Source of the DNA: Lachnospiraceae bacterium
Lineage (GTDB): Bacteria > Bacillota > Clostridia > Lachnospirales > Lachnospiraceae
Assembly: GCA_017457865.1 (NCBI GenBank)
Contig: JAFTGN010000101.1
Span: 1-64,000 of the forward strand
Direction of reading: 5' to 3'
Length of the DNA: 64,000 bases
Shown: positions 7,354 through 16,862 of the stretch, piece by piece
How the letters are laid out: the number at the start of each line of letters is the position of its first letter
Position numbering within the stretch: position 1 is the stretch's first letter
Program-made: the position numbers and the translations under genes
The notes under the pieces: generated by a model
Seen by the model: the letters and a program-made list of their open reading frames with translations, nothing else
Databases searched by the model: none
Told to the model about the DNA's origin: nothing

Positions 7354-8301
7354 ATGGACATTGCAGTGCAGATGCAGCATGTAACACTCAAATCCAAACA
7401 AAAAACATTGCTTTATGACATCAATCTGGAAGCCTACCGTGGAGAGGTTTTGGGCATTCTGGGGGCAAATGGTTCCGGAAAGACCGTTCTCATTCAGGTA
7501 CTCACCGGTCAGCGACGACCAGATGAGGGACAGGTTCTTCTGAACGGAAAACACCTAAACAGCCACCGTGCTTCTGCTCTGATTCATACTGGCTGTATTT
7601 TAGAAGAAAATCGCTTCTTCCCTTACCTGACCGGTATGCAGAATCTGCGGATGTTTGCAGGGATGCGCCCTGATATTTCTTCGGAAGAGTTGACCGATAT
7701 TATTCGTTTCACAGGATTGATGCGCTGTATCCATCACAAGGTTCGCACCTACTCCAAGGGCATGCGCCAACGCCTTGCCATTGCACAGGCCTTGATCCAC
7801 CATCCTGCCATCTTGATTCTGGATGAGCCAGCCGCTGGACTAGATCCCGGAGCCATCCGAAATCTTCGAGAACATCTGCGCATGCTGGCACATGACCGAA
7901 ATGTCTGTGTCCTGATCACCACCAATCTGCTTTCTGAGGCAGAGTTGATGTGTGACCGTGTCATGATGTTGTCCGGTGGCAGAATCACTGCCCCCCGTTC
8001 CATGCAGGAACTGGTGCATACCACGGGGGGCACTCACACCATTTACCGGTTCCGGATCAGCGATGCCCATGAGGCCCAGACAGCTGCCAGACTGGTATTG
8101 GATACACCGGCCGTACTGTGCGATGCCCACACACTGGAATTTTCCATTCCCAACCATGATACCGATAATCTGCTTTCCAGACTGGTTTACCAGTTCGTCT
8201 CATGGGGCATTGATGTATATACCATCTACCCTATTGACAACCGTACCTTAGAGGACGCCTTTCTGGAAATCACCCAAAGCGGAGGTACACAGCTTGATTG
8301 A
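7354..8301 (+). CDS. ABC transporter ATP-binding protein (ABC-2 export type)
   Basis: A 315-residue ATPase of the CcmA/BcrA/Nod type. Walker A is GANGSGKT, the signature is YSKGMRQRL and Walker B with the catalytic glutamate is AILILDEPAAGLDP. The last 80 residues are the C-terminal regulatory region usual for exporter ATPases. It overlaps by 8 nt the permease gene that follows, so the two make one transporter. AGGAGGG precedes the ATG at 7 nt. An inverted repeat GATCAA (7305-7310) / TTGATC (7332-7337) lies just upstream and could bind a regulator. The substrate is unknown; drug, peptide or lipid export are all possible. Confidence 0.88.
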   Translation: MDIAVQMQHVTLKSKQKTLLYDINLEAYRGEVLGILGANGSGKTVLIQVLTGQRRPDEGQVLLNGKHLNSHRASALIHTGCILEENRFFPYLTGMQNLRMFAGMRPDISSEELTDIIRFTGLMRCIHHKVRTYSKGMRQRLAIAQALIHHPAILILDEPAAGLDPGAIRNLREHLRMLAHDRNVCVLITTNLLSEAELMCDRVMMLSGGRITAPRSMQELVHTTGGTHTIYRFRISDAHEAQTAARLVLDTPAVLCDAHTLEFSIPNHDTDNLLSRLVYQFVSWGIDVYTIYPIDNRTLEDAFLEITQSGGTQLD

Positions 8302-9676
8302 TCTGATTCGAAATGAAATGAAAAAAATGCTGCTTCATCGCCTGATGTATCTGCCGCTTTTATGCTGTATCGCTGGGTTTGTGGTATACCTGATTGACTT
8401 TTCTGCCGACCACCAGCCTGTCTCCATATCCTATACAGAACCAGACAATGTACAGGCTATTCTGACCGGATTACAGGAGGGCGGACTCCGGGAGGCTGCC
8501 GACACCGATGCAGTGTATGAAGTGGCAAAATACGAGTATATTCAGACGCATGACTTACGCATCCCCACACAGGGCTGGCAAATGTCTGCTTTAAATGATG
8601 CTTTTCACATTTATCAGAAACGAATACAGGAAGAAACACAAAGTCCTCACCAAACCGCTGCCTGTTATCGTTATTTGAAGCTATTATGCCAGGCGGCCGC
8701 TGCAGAGGATACACAAAGTTATTTGAAACTATTGGCAGAGCAGGCACAGACGGATGAATCTCTGTCGCCTTCTGAAAAATACAGCTATGGGTTATACTAC
8801 TCCTACATGATTGCAAGCAATGTGATACCGGAAACCGATGACTGGCGAAATGCAGCTGCAAAAAATCTATTGAATAGCAGATTGTCTCTGGCCTTATTGG
8901 AAAGCACTTCAGAAAATGACTTGCCTTCTTATGACCGTCTCTGGAAAGATGCCTATAATAAGCAGGCCATTTCCGAATACCAGATTTCTCATGAAATCCC
9001 CCTTTTGGTCACAGAAACCCAACATACAGACAGTTTATTCTGGCATGCCCTGTTTTCCGCTGTCCCCCTGCTGTTATGGCTGCAAATTCCTCTGGTTTTT
9101 CTGATGGGCGGAATGGTTTCCTATGAGCGGGAACACGGACAGCTGTCTCTGCTTTTGACCTGCCCGGTGAACCGCAGCAAATATTTTCTGGCAAAAATTG
9201 TGACTATATTTTTGCTCTGTATTGGACTGATTGTTTGCGCATTCCTTTTGTTTCTGCTGTTGGCAGGCATACTCTTCGGCTTTCAGGATTTATCCGCACA
9301 GGCTTTGTATGTATATGACGGGCAGGTGATTTCCTTTGGCACGATTTTATTGCTGCTTCGGCAGTTCCTGTTTGCCTGCCTGTCCCTGTTTGCCTGTGGT
9401 TCCTTTGCGCTATTTTGTTCCACACTGTTCCGACACACCACACTGGTATGGCTTTCCGGCTGTATCTATGCATGGCTCACACTAACCGTTCGCTGTCAGA
9501 CGGACCGACACCCCTGGCTGACCCACACCATCTGGCATTGGGCAGATTTATCTGATATTTTCATGCAAGAAGGAACAGATGCTTTTTACAAAGCTCTGTT
9601 CCTCCTGATACTCCATATGCTTATATGTTTGTCTGGCTCCTGGCTATTATTTTGCAGAAGACAGTCTGATCTGTAA
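8294..9676 (+). CDS. ABC-2 type transporter permease
   Basis: A 460-residue membrane protein: one transmembrane helix near 15-34, a long extracytoplasmic loop (about 35-250) and five to six helices in the C-terminal half. This is the layout of ABC-2 permeases such as those of lantibiotic-immunity or Na+-export systems. It begins with TTG at 8294 (reading MIDLIRNEMKK), supported by GGAGG 8 nt upstream, and overlaps the ATPase gene, so the pair is translationally coupled. The convergent transglutaminase gene ends only 5 nt beyond its stop. No substrate can be named. Confidence 0.8.
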   Translation: MIDLIRNEMKKMLLHRLMYLPLLCCIAGFVVYLIDFSADHQPVSISYTEPDNVQAILTGLQEGGLREAADTDAVYEVAKYEYIQTHDLRIPTQGWQMSALNDAFHIYQKRIQEETQSPHQTAACYRYLKLLCQAAAAEDTQSYLKLLAEQAQTDESLSPSEKYSYGLYYSYMIASNVIPETDDWRNAAAKNLLNSRLSLALLESTSENDLPSYDRLWKDAYNKQAISEYQISHEIPLLVTETQHTDSLFWHALFSAVPLLLWLQIPLVFLMGGMVSYEREHGQLSLLLTCPVNRSKYFLAKIVTIFLLCIGLIVCAFLLFLLLAGILFGFQDLSAQALYVYDGQVISFGTILLLLRQFLFACLSLFACGSFALFCSTLFRHTTLVWLSGCIYAWLTLTVRCQTDRHPWLTHTIWHWADLSDIFMQEGTDAFYKALFLLILHMLICLSGSWLLFCRRQSDL

Positions 9677-9681
9677 GCAGA

Positions 9682-12369
9682 CTATTTTTTAGTTCTCTTT
9701 TTCGGATTCTCTTCTGTTATGAGAGATGGATAACAGCTGATATATCTGCGTCTGAATCTGCGCCAGCGAAGTCCAACCTCATCCGTTCTAGCTTTCTTCA
9801 TATCGTCTGTATCCTGGTACAGTGTATCCTGATACAGACTCTGATAGAAGGCCAGTACATCTGCCCTCTGGTCTTCTGACATTTCATGTCTAGAGAAGTA
9901 GGCTTCTTTTACCAATGACTGAAACTGCCGCAAATCCGCCCCGTCCAATCCAGAATACTCTTTCTGAAATGTCTCTTCTGTCGTATCTACTGTCACACTC
10001 CGTCCTGCTTCCTTCGTCATTCCTGCAGCATACTGGTATGCCGCCAGAATGGCCAACCGCACATTCTTCTGCCGCATCCTGGTCAATCGGCTTCCAAGCA
10101 GATACGCACTTCTCTTCTGTACAGCCATACGTATGAGTACACACAACAAGACCAATCCTACAATGGAACCTACAATCCGAAGCAATGTAATCCCAATGTG
10201 TCCCGATGTTCCAACCATCGGTTTGCCATCATCATCATATAAAATGTCTCCATTTTCATCTGTTTCCAGTTCCCTGTCTCCCTCCAACGTCTGGAACTCT
10301 GTTCCGGCAATGGTTTCCTGTTCTCCATCTGGCACAACGGTGGTCATCTCCGTCTGTCCTTCTTGTGTTCCGTCTTCTTCTGCAGAAGGTTCTGCCGGTA
10401 CTGTTTCTTCCCGTCCTTCCGGCTCTTCCAGCGTACCGGAAATCAACTCTTCTGATCCCTGGCTGCCAGGTGTCACATCCACTGGTACCCATCCAAAGCC
10501 GGTAACATAAATTTCACACCATGCATGTGCCTTATCATCTTCAATCAATGTGGTCACACCTGCCTGTAATCCATCCATACTGTAACCTTCCACATATCGG
10601 GCAGGCACACCTGCCATACGAAAGAGCATGGTGGCTGTAGTGGCAAAATGGACACAATATCCCTTCTGCTGTGAAAACAGGAAATAGGTGATAAAGTCTG
10701 TCCCCTTTGGAGTCTTACCAGGAAGCAGAGAATACTCTGCCCGTTCATTCAGATAAGATGCCACCTGATATGCGATTTCTTTATAGGTATTAGGTCCATT
10801 CATATGCCCCTGTAAATACCGATTCCAGTTTGCCTGTACATCTGCCAAGGCCTGTCCCGGTACCTGCAAATAATGGTCATCGACAAACTGTTCGTACTCT
10901 ACAGTTGCCTCCTCACTGCCATTTGAAAATGTAATGGTATCATACCGGCCCGTCACATTTTCCCCTACCAGACCGAACTGGTCCAACAGCCAGGAAGGAT
11001 CTGCCAGTGCCGTCACATAAGAGGCATTGCTGCCCAGCCCCTCTGCCCAACCATAAACCGGGACAGAAGTACCAAACCGGGAAGCCTGTGCAAATCCCGG
11101 CAGATAACTGTACTCTGACCTTGCATGCAGCAGGCGTACCTGCATTTCTGCCGATAAGACCACCTTTCCACTGTCCCTGGCACTGTCCATATGACTGAGT
11201 ATTGCATACTCCGGCGCAATGTAAGTGTCCTCTTTCACTGTCCATGTTCCTTCTCCCAGACATACCTGTGCCCAGTCCTGCAAGGCGATCTGCTCCCAGT
11301 GATCTCCACCATACAATCCGGCAGCGAATCCTTTGATCAACACAGTACCATTGTAATCCACATCAGAGGTAACCGACAAATCCACCTGCTGCTTGGAAGA
11401 AATGGATTGATAATCCCCTAACGTACCCCCATTGATTCCCATAGAACCTTTATCTGTCAAGGAAAACTCAAACCGCTCCCAATCATTGATGGTAAAGTCT
11501 CGTATATTTTGTTTCCATTGATCCGTCACATCCCGGTATTCCTCAATCTTCGCATAAACCGGATTCAGCAACAACAAACTTACCGCCAAAATAACACCTG
11601 CCGCAAGCAATATCACAACAGAACTTTGCAGCTGCATTTTCTGCTGTAACCCCTTTGCAGATTCCACTCGAGTAGCCACCGTAAAAACAGGCTGCCTGTC
11701 ACTACAGCTGCCCATGACACCTGCACCAATCAGTCCAAACAGCTGTAATAATACACTTTCCGTAGAAGGCATCAGCCCAATGAGCAAAATCAGCAGGTCC
11801 GTCAACACTGCCAGCAGCAACGGCATGGAAATTTTCCGCAATACCAGAATAGAGATTCCCAGCAATGCCACCAATACCAAGACGATCATCAACATTGCCA
11901 GCTGTATTGCCTGTCCACTCACCGCCACTGCCGTCATCTCTTCCGGCAGTGCAAAAAAATATTTATCTACCCCTACTCCGATACAGTTCCATATATAGAG
12001 AAATCCTGTCTTTAACTGGGTATGAAACAAAATCCCATATCCAGCTAAAAAAGCAAGTAATACAATCAATCCTGCACCATACCATTTTCTGCTGCCAAGC
12101 AGCAGTGTAACTGCCAGACTGGCAAGAATCACAAATAACCAGATGGTTGCTTTTTGCAATTCTATATGAAATGCATCTGTCAGCGCAAGTACCATTCCAC
12201 TGGTTTCAAGCACCAGATACAACCAGCCAAATACCGCCACCAGAATGGCTTTGAATGTGCTGGGCTTTTCCCTCAATCCTCTGGCTCTGTTGGTCAGAGA
12301 CACACTGATTCCCGATTCTTTCAATCTTTCCCCTTCTTTCTCTTCTTCTTGTTTGCTTAAATCAGCCAA
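9682..12369 (-). CDS. Membrane-anchored transglutaminase-like protein (TgpA type)
   Basis: An 895-residue protein: about six transmembrane helices in the first 280 residues, an extracytoplasmic region with the transglutaminase core at about 550-655, a low-complexity linker rich in E, T and G (about 655-740), a helix near 745-765 and a C-terminal cytoplasmic part of the DUF4129 kind. The Cys-His-Asp triad is intact: cysteine in KGYCVHFA, histidine in AHAWCEIYV, aspartate in VPVDVTPG. TgpA-like proteins always travel with MoxR and DUF58 genes, as here, where the gene overlaps the DUF58 gene by 13 nt. The start at 12369 is TTG without a convincing ribosome site; a TTG 15 codons later is possible. 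Confidence 0.85.
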   Translation of the reverse strand: MADLSKQEEEKEGERLKESGISVSLTNRARGLREKPSTFKAILVAVFGWLYLVLETSGMVLALTDAFHIELQKATIWLFVILASLAVTLLLGSRKWYGAGLIVLLAFLAGYGILFHTQLKTGFLYIWNCIGVGVDKYFFALPEEMTAVAVSGQAIQLAMLMIVLVLVALLGISILVLRKISMPLLLAVLTDLLILLIGLMPSTESVLLQLFGLIGAGVMGSCSDRQPVFTVATRVESAKGLQQKMQLQSSVVILLAAGVILAVSLLLLNPVYAKIEEYRDVTDQWKQNIRDFTINDWERFEFSLTDKGSMGINGGTLGDYQSISSKQQVDLSVTSDVDYNGTVLIKGFAAGLYGGDHWEQIALQDWAQVCLGEGTWTVKEDTYIAPEYAILSHMDSARDSGKVVLSAEMQVRLLHARSEYSYLPGFAQASRFGTSVPVYGWAEGLGSNASYVTALADPSWLLDQFGLVGENVTGRYDTITFSNGSEEATVEYEQFVDDHYLQVPGQALADVQANWNRYLQGHMNGPNTYKEIAYQVASYLNERAEYSLLPGKTPKGTDFITYFLFSQQKGYCVHFATTATMLFRMAGVPARYVEGYSMDGLQAGVTTLIEDDKAHAWCEIYVTGFGWVPVDVTPGSQGSEELISGTLEEPEGREETVPAEPSAEEDGTQEGQTEMTTVVPDGEQETIAGTEFQTLEGDRELETDENGDILYDDDGKPMVGTSGHIGITLLRIVGSIVGLVLLCVLIRMAVQKRSAYLLGSRLTRMRQKNVRLAILAAYQYAAGMTKEAGRSVTVDTTEETFQKEYSGLDGADLRQFQSLVKEAYFSRHEMSEDQRADVLAFYQSLYQDTLYQDTDDMKKARTDEVGLRWRRFRRRYISCYPSLITEENPKKRTKK

Positions 12370-13529
12370 TGCCGATGCAATACCAATTCTTCCCCTTCTT
12401 TCTCTACAAGCAATTCCATCTTGTTTGTTTCAAACAATGCCTGTAAACTGTCCATATTTTCATTGCTCAGACAAACTACCGTATATTTCTGCGCCAAAGG
12501 CGAAATAGACAATTGTTCCATCTGTTCTTCATTCACCTGATCCGTCAAATAGATACAATGGGCATATCGGTCATTCGGGTACAGCTCTTCATATGCACAT
12601 ACCATCGGTTCTTCCTCTTCCGGTGCAATGCCTGCAAAAACAGATTCAATGCATGGCATCAAATCCTCTTCCTCTGTGAGAGACAGCTTTTGCGGTTCTC
12701 CTTTCGGCGTTCTGCACACCAGATCACTGGGACAATCATTTTGCAGCATAGACCAGCACAACGACAACGCTTCTGAAATCATCTGCTGCAATACCCACGG
12801 TTCTGCCACATGAAAGCTTATCATCACCACCACCGGATGCAGCAGCGGCTTAGACAACTCCTTCACCAGCATCGTATCTTTTGCCACGCTCAACTTCCAA
12901 TGCACCTGCTGCATGCGATCTCCCGGCTGATACTCCCGCACCTGAAATACCTCTGCCGGATCACTGCCCTTTTCATGAGGATCATACAAATCACAATCTG
13001 CCAAAAAAACTCTGACCTGATTGCTCACTTCCATCGAAATCGGTTCCAAAGAAGGAATCAACAAAATCCCTGTCTGGAACACTCCCTTTTTCTTTTTTCG
13101 GAACATTCGAAAAAAATCCCAGACATACATTTTTTCCACACGAATCCGCACACGCCCGCAATAGCGGGAAGACACTGCCAACGGCAGTTTGATGGTTCCT
13201 TTTGCCGGCACCATGGCAGACAACGTCAAATGTTCCTTCTCTGTTGTCAGAAGATTTTGAATTTGTAATTCCAGATGCAGATTGACCACCGGAATAATGG
13301 TTGGATTCTGAACCCACAGTTCCACTGCAATCCGCTCTCCTGTCTCATACACCTCTTCCATTTTGCCAAATCTGCACTGTAGTCTTTTCGTCACAGGAAT
13401 CAACAGCAGATACAGCAACAATGGCAACAACAATTCTACCAGAAGCAGCAGCACCGGCAGTACAGCGTGGTACATGACGATCAGATACAGGGTCAGCAGC
13501 ATAATCAACAGATAATGATATTTATTCAT
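12357..13529 (-). CDS. DUF58-domain membrane protein
   Basis: A 390-residue protein with two N-terminal hydrophobic helices (about 6-47) and a cytoplasmic DUF58 domain. The family core is seen as VREYQPGDRMQQVHWKLSVAKDTMLVKE. A von Willebrand-like fold follows. DUF58 proteins are partners of MoxR AAA+ ATPases and of transglutaminase-like proteins, presumably in a membrane-associated folding or activation complex; the client is unknown. AAAGGGGG precedes the ATG. The sequence resembles the second DUF58 protein at 50404-51522 in plan only, so the copies are old paralogues. Confidence 0.88.
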   Translation of the reverse strand: MNKYHYLLIMLLTLYLIVMYHAVLPVLLLLVELLLPLLLYLLLIPVTKRLQCRFGKMEEVYETGERIAVELWVQNPTIIPVVNLHLELQIQNLLTTEKEHLTLSAMVPAKGTIKLPLAVSSRYCGRVRIRVEKMYVWDFFRMFRKKKKGVFQTGILLIPSLEPISMEVSNQVRVFLADCDLYDPHEKGSDPAEVFQVREYQPGDRMQQVHWKLSVAKDTMLVKELSKPLLHPVVVMISFHVAEPWVLQQMISEALSLCWSMLQNDCPSDLVCRTPKGEPQKLSLTEEEDLMPCIESVFAGIAPEEEEPMVCAYEELYPNDRYAHCIYLTDQVNEEQMEQLSISPLAQKYTVVCLSNENMDSLQALFETNKMELLVEKEGEELVLHRHWLI

Positions 13530-13564
13530 GCCAAAACGCCCCCTTTCTCACTGCATCAATTGCA

Positions 13565-14509
13565 TTATTCTTTTTCTGCCTTTGGTCTGGGAGCCTTAGT
13601 TTGTTCTAAGATTTGTGTCAATACCTGCCTGGCTGTCATGTGGGAAATTCTTGCTTTGGAATTCACCGTCACGCGATGTGCCGTAACATCTAAAAAGACT
13701 GCCTGAATATCTGCCGGAAGCACATAATCTCTGCCGGCCAGATACCCATAAGCACATGCCATACGCACCAGCGCAATGGTGGCACGGGGACTGGCTCCCA
13801 TCTGAATCATAGGATGATTTCTTGTCTCCTGAATCAGACGGACTGCATAATCATAAATCAAATCGTGGACATAAACAGACTCCACCTCTTCCTGCATAGA
13901 AAGGATCTCTGCGGGTGTCACCACCGCATCCACCGTATTTTTCACTCTTTTTTTCTGCCGCATTCTGGCAATCTGAATCTCTTCCTTCACATCAGGGTAC
14001 CCCATAGACAGGCAGACCAGAAAACGATCCATCTGGGACTCCGGCAACAAAGAAGTACCTGCCGAACCGGATGGATTCTGTGTGGCAATAACAAAAAACG
14101 GCTGCGGCACAGAGCGGGTCTCTCCATCTATGGTCACGGTGCCTTCTTCCATGACTTCCAACAAAGCAGACTGTGTCTTTGGTGAAGTACGATTGATTTC
14201 GTCTGCCAAAAACAGATTACTCATAATCGGTCCTTCGTGATAGACAAATCTACCGGATGCCTTATCATACATCTGAAAACCGGTCACATCTGCCGGCATC
14301 ACATCCGGTGTAAATTGCATTCTCTTTTCTTTTAATGACATAGACTGGGCAAATGCTGTTGCCATAGTTGTCTTTCCTACACCAGGAATATCCTCTAACA
14401 ACACATGGCCCTGGGCAAGCAGTGCACAAAACACTTTTGTCATGACCTCATCTTTTCCTACCACGACTTTACGGATCTCCTGTAAAATCAATTCTGCTTT
14501 TGGATTCAT
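13565..14509 (-). CDS. MoxR-family AAA+ ATPase
   Basis: A 314-residue chaperone-like ATPase of the MoxR group. Walker A is EDIPGVGKTTMA, Walker B is FLADEINRTSPKTQSALLEVMEE, sensor 1 is VIATQNP, and the lid follows (GASPRATIALVRMA). MoxR proteins are thought to mature protein complexes. It is flanked by the DUF58 gene downstream and an NTF2-like membrane protein upstream, with short gaps that indicate one operon reading leftward. A second MoxR gene lies at 49451-50407. Confidence 0.93.
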   Translation of the reverse strand: MNPKAELILQEIRKVVVGKDEVMTKVFCALLAQGHVLLEDIPGVGKTTMATAFAQSMSLKEKRMQFTPDVMPADVTGFQMYDKASGRFVYHEGPIMSNLFLADEINRTSPKTQSALLEVMEEGTVTIDGETRSVPQPFFVIATQNPSGSAGTSLLPESQMDRFLVCLSMGYPDVKEEIQIARMRQKKRVKNTVDAVVTPAEILSMQEEVESVYVHDLIYDYAVRLIQETRNHPMIQMGASPRATIALVRMACAYGYLAGRDYVLPADIQAVFLDVTAHRVTVNSKARISHMTARQVLTQILEQTKAPRPKAEKE

Positions 14510-14524
14510 CCTTTCTTCCCTCCA

Positions 14525-15271
14525 TTATTCTTTTTTTGTTTCAGTTTCTCCTGTCAACACCCGGATAAATGCATCCAGTTTCGTGTCCGACCGGCGGGCC
14601 TGCTCCAATTCCCCATTGACTTCCTCTGCAAGCGCACAAATCTGCTCTCCAGCGGTTACTTCTGCAATATACGCAGACAGTTCCCCATCAATTATTCCCA
14701 TATAAATATATGGCAGACCATCTATATCGGTCTTGACATACAACTGCCCCAATGCAGGAGCCGGTGTGTCAATATACTGAAACTTCATTTGATAATATAC
14801 ATATACAATATAAGTGCCTTCTACCAGACCACCTATGACCACACAATCCACATTTTGGTAATTCTCTATATAAGAAGTCTGCTGTGTCAGTGTATCTGCA
14901 TCAAATGCCTCTGTCGTCTCACAAATATTGTTCAACGTCTCTATATCACAGTCTGCCAACGCCTGAAAATACCGCTTCACCAGTTCTGTGATCTGTTCCT
15001 GTGTCTGCGCTTCTACTGTTTCCAGTTCCGTCGCTTCTGTCTCACCCACTGTGGTCTGTGAAATGATGGCAATGGTTTCTGTCTCTGCCACATCAGTTCT
15101 TCCTCTGCCCAAAAGCAATACAATCAGTATAAAGAGAAAAACTACTCCTGCCACAACCAGAATGGGAATTTGATATGTTACAATCCAATTCTTTCCATTC
15201 CTATGTATCCAATGCAAAAGTTTTGACGCTATAGTTTGACGCCTCCACTTCTTCCAGTTTTGTTTTTTCAT
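14525..15271 (-). CDS. Membrane-anchored NTF2-like protein of the MoxR operon
   Basis: A 248-residue protein with a basic N-terminus, one transmembrane helix (about 34-56), a threonine/glutamate-rich stalk (about 60-95) and an extracytoplasmic domain. The stretch ITELVKRYFQALADCDIETL resembles the first helices of the NTF2/SnoaL fold, so a substrate-binding or scaffold role on the cell surface is inferred. It is the first gene of the MoxR/DUF58/transglutaminase operon. Its ATG has only a weak ribosome site, while a 41-codon frame with a strong site (AAAGGAG) starts at 15326 and runs into it in another frame, ending at 15201. Confidence 0.65.
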   Translation of the reverse strand: MKKQNWKKWRRQTIASKLLHWIHRNGKNWIVTYQIPILVVAGVVFLFILIVLLLGRGRTDVAETETIAIISQTTVGETEATELETVEAQTQEQITELVKRYFQALADCDIETLNNICETTEAFDADTLTQQTSYIENYQNVDCVVIGGLVEGTYIVYVYYQMKFQYIDTPAPALGQLYVKTDIDGLPYIYMGIIDGELSAYIAEVTAGEQICALAEEVNGELEQARRSDTKLDAFIRVLTGETETKKE

Positions 15272-15434
15272 ATATTTCTTTTGTCCGTTTTCTGCCCAAA
15301 ACAGAACATTCCCTCTTTTTTCGCATATTTCTCCTTTGCAGTTCTCACACTGCTATAAGTTATACTATCAAAGTATCCCCCAAAAAGCAACTCAATTCCC
15401 TTTGATTTTTTTCTCACTTTTTTCTATTCAACTC

Positions 15435-15463
15435 TTGCCATTCCCAGAAAAGTATTGTATAAT
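15435..15463 (+). promoter_or_regulatory. Promoter of tRNA-Arg
   Basis: TTGCCA (15435-15440) and TATAAT (15458-15463) are spaced by 17 nt, 11 nt before the mature tRNA 5' end. Confidence 0.85.
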
Positions 15464-15474
15464 AACCGTGTTAT

Positions 15475-15546
15475 GCACCTGTAGCTCAGTGGAGAGAGCA
15501 CCGGAATCCGGATCCGGGAGCGGGGGTTCGATTCCCTTCAGGTGTA
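15475..15546 (+). tRNA. tRNA-Arg (anticodon CCG)
   Basis: A complete 72-nt cloverleaf: acceptor GCACCTG/CAGGTGT (first pair G-U), D arm GCTC/GAGC with an 8-nt loop, anticodon stem CCGGA/TCCGG with loop ATCCGGA, so anticodon CCG reading CGG, a 4-nt variable loop, and a T arm GGGGG/CCCTT with loop TTCGATT. Position 32 is A instead of the usual pyrimidine. The discriminator is A and the CCA end is not encoded. It is a single gene with its own promoter and terminator. Confidence 0.93.
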
Positions 15547-15556
15547 TTTAGGAATG

Positions 15557-15583
15557 AAGACAGGTTTTCCCCTGTCTTTTTTG
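15557..15583 (+). terminator. Terminator of tRNA-Arg
   Basis: The arms AAGACAGG (15557-15564) and CCTGTCTT (15571-15578) with a 6-nt loop are followed by a T-run. Confidence 0.9.
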
Positions 15584-15709
15584 TTTGCAAAAGAAAAGAG
15601 TTTTTATAATCAGCTTATTTTATTTACTTTTAGCTAATATTGTGATACAATCTATTTATCCGTTTTCCTTTCCTTCTTTGTGCTGCCACAGCCACAAAGG
15701 AGGCGTTTC

Positions 15710-16726
15710 ATGCAATTTCAAACATTTTGTCACATGATTCTGGAAGAGGCCAGAGCTCGGATACCAGATAAAGTGCCTGCCATTCGTAAGGTATTAAAAA
15801 ACAATGATGTGGAGCAGATTGCCCTTTATATGAAGCATCCAGATACGCTTTGTACACCTATGGTTTATCTGGAACCTTATTATGAGGGATATTTAAAAGG
15901 ATTGCCATTGACGCAACTGTATGACGAGATTCTTCGCTACTTTGAGATTCCTTATCCTGCCCCCTCCTTTTATCGGTTCCTGCACGAATTGACTGACCCC
16001 AGGCCCTATTTGCGTATTCGACTAATTCATCACAGTCAAAACAGGCGGCAGTTATCCCAGGTTCCTTATGAACAATATCTGGATTTGGCTGCGGTATGTG
16101 AACTTTCAATTGAAACAGGTGATCTGGATGGCACCGCATTGATTCATACACATCATCTGCAGGAATGGGGAATAACCAAGGAGACTTTATTTGCTGCTGC
16201 ATGGAAAAATTCCATTGCATTCCATCCTCCCATATTGCGTCCCATAGAAGAACCCTTGTTCTTTTATGAAGAAACCAATCTGGCTTCTTTGATCACTGGA
16301 AAACAGACTGGCATTGCTTCCTCTGATGCAATTCCACGAGATACTGCTTCTCTTCAGGAAATCTGCCGTCGTTGGTTATCTATGATGCACAATGCCAGTT
16401 GTCCACTGTTTTCTCTGAGCAATGCCCACTGCTTTCATGGAGCAGTCTGTATGCTCTATCCAGGGGTGCTGTCACAAATTGCAGATGGGTTTGGGGCAGA
16501 CTTGTATCTGATCCCCTCTTCCATTCATGAGGTTCTGTTGACACCCATTTTGGAGCAGGATCACAGGCAGGTTCTGACAACCATTCTACAGGAAGTGAAT
16601 GCAGAATCAGTTCCGCAAACAGAAATTCTGGGAATACATCTGTACCGGTATGACCATACCGGTCATCGGCTTCTGGCACTATCAGATGGGAGTTCCGATG
16701 AAATATTAGATAGTCTATCCCTTTGA
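15710..16726 (+). CDS. DUF5688-like protein
   Basis: A 338-residue soluble protein without signal peptide or transmembrane helix. The start of the sequence (YLEPYYEGYLKGLPLTQLYDEILRY split over two helices) resembles DUF5688 proteins, a family common in Lachnospiraceae with no known function. Members often occur in several copies beside unrelated genes. The ATG at 15710 is chosen over an in-frame start 30 nt earlier because AAAGGAGG lies 7 nt before it. It stands alone, between a tRNA terminator and a long hairpin. Confidence 0.6.
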   Translation: MQFQTFCHMILEEARARIPDKVPAIRKVLKNNDVEQIALYMKHPDTLCTPMVYLEPYYEGYLKGLPLTQLYDEILRYFEIPYPAPSFYRFLHELTDPRPYLRIRLIHHSQNRRQLSQVPYEQYLDLAAVCELSIETGDLDGTALIHTHHLQEWGITKETLFAAAWKNSIAFHPPILRPIEEPLFFYEETNLASLITGKQTGIASSDAIPRDTASLQEICRRWLSMMHNASCPLFSLSNAHCFHGAVCMLYPGVLSQIADGFGADLYLIPSSIHEVLLTPILEQDHRQVLTTILQEVNAESVPQTEILGIHLYRYDHTGHRLLALSDGSSDEILDSLSL

Positions 16727-16754
16727 CGATTCCAGATCAATCATCTGACAAAGC

Positions 16755-16811
16755 AATTCAGGGTGTTTCTTTTCTCTCTCAGATGGAATGAAAAAAGAAA
16801 CACCCTGAATT
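16755..16811. terminator. Long perfect hairpin between converging genes
   Basis: The arms at 16755-16773 and 16793-16811 are perfectly complementary over 19 bp with a 19-nt loop; the core is CAGGGTGTTTC. It lies between the DUF5688 gene and the converging ABC permease gene. The U-run on either side is short, so part of its role may be in RNA stability. Confidence 0.75.
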
Positions 16812-16862
16812 TATGCACATATAGCAAAAGACATCATCCAATTTGAAATTGACTCATTTTAA

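Noticed and set aside
15475..15583. tRNA-Arg as an integration site
   Set aside because: No integrase gene, direct repeat of the tRNA 3' end or change in base composition lies next to it.
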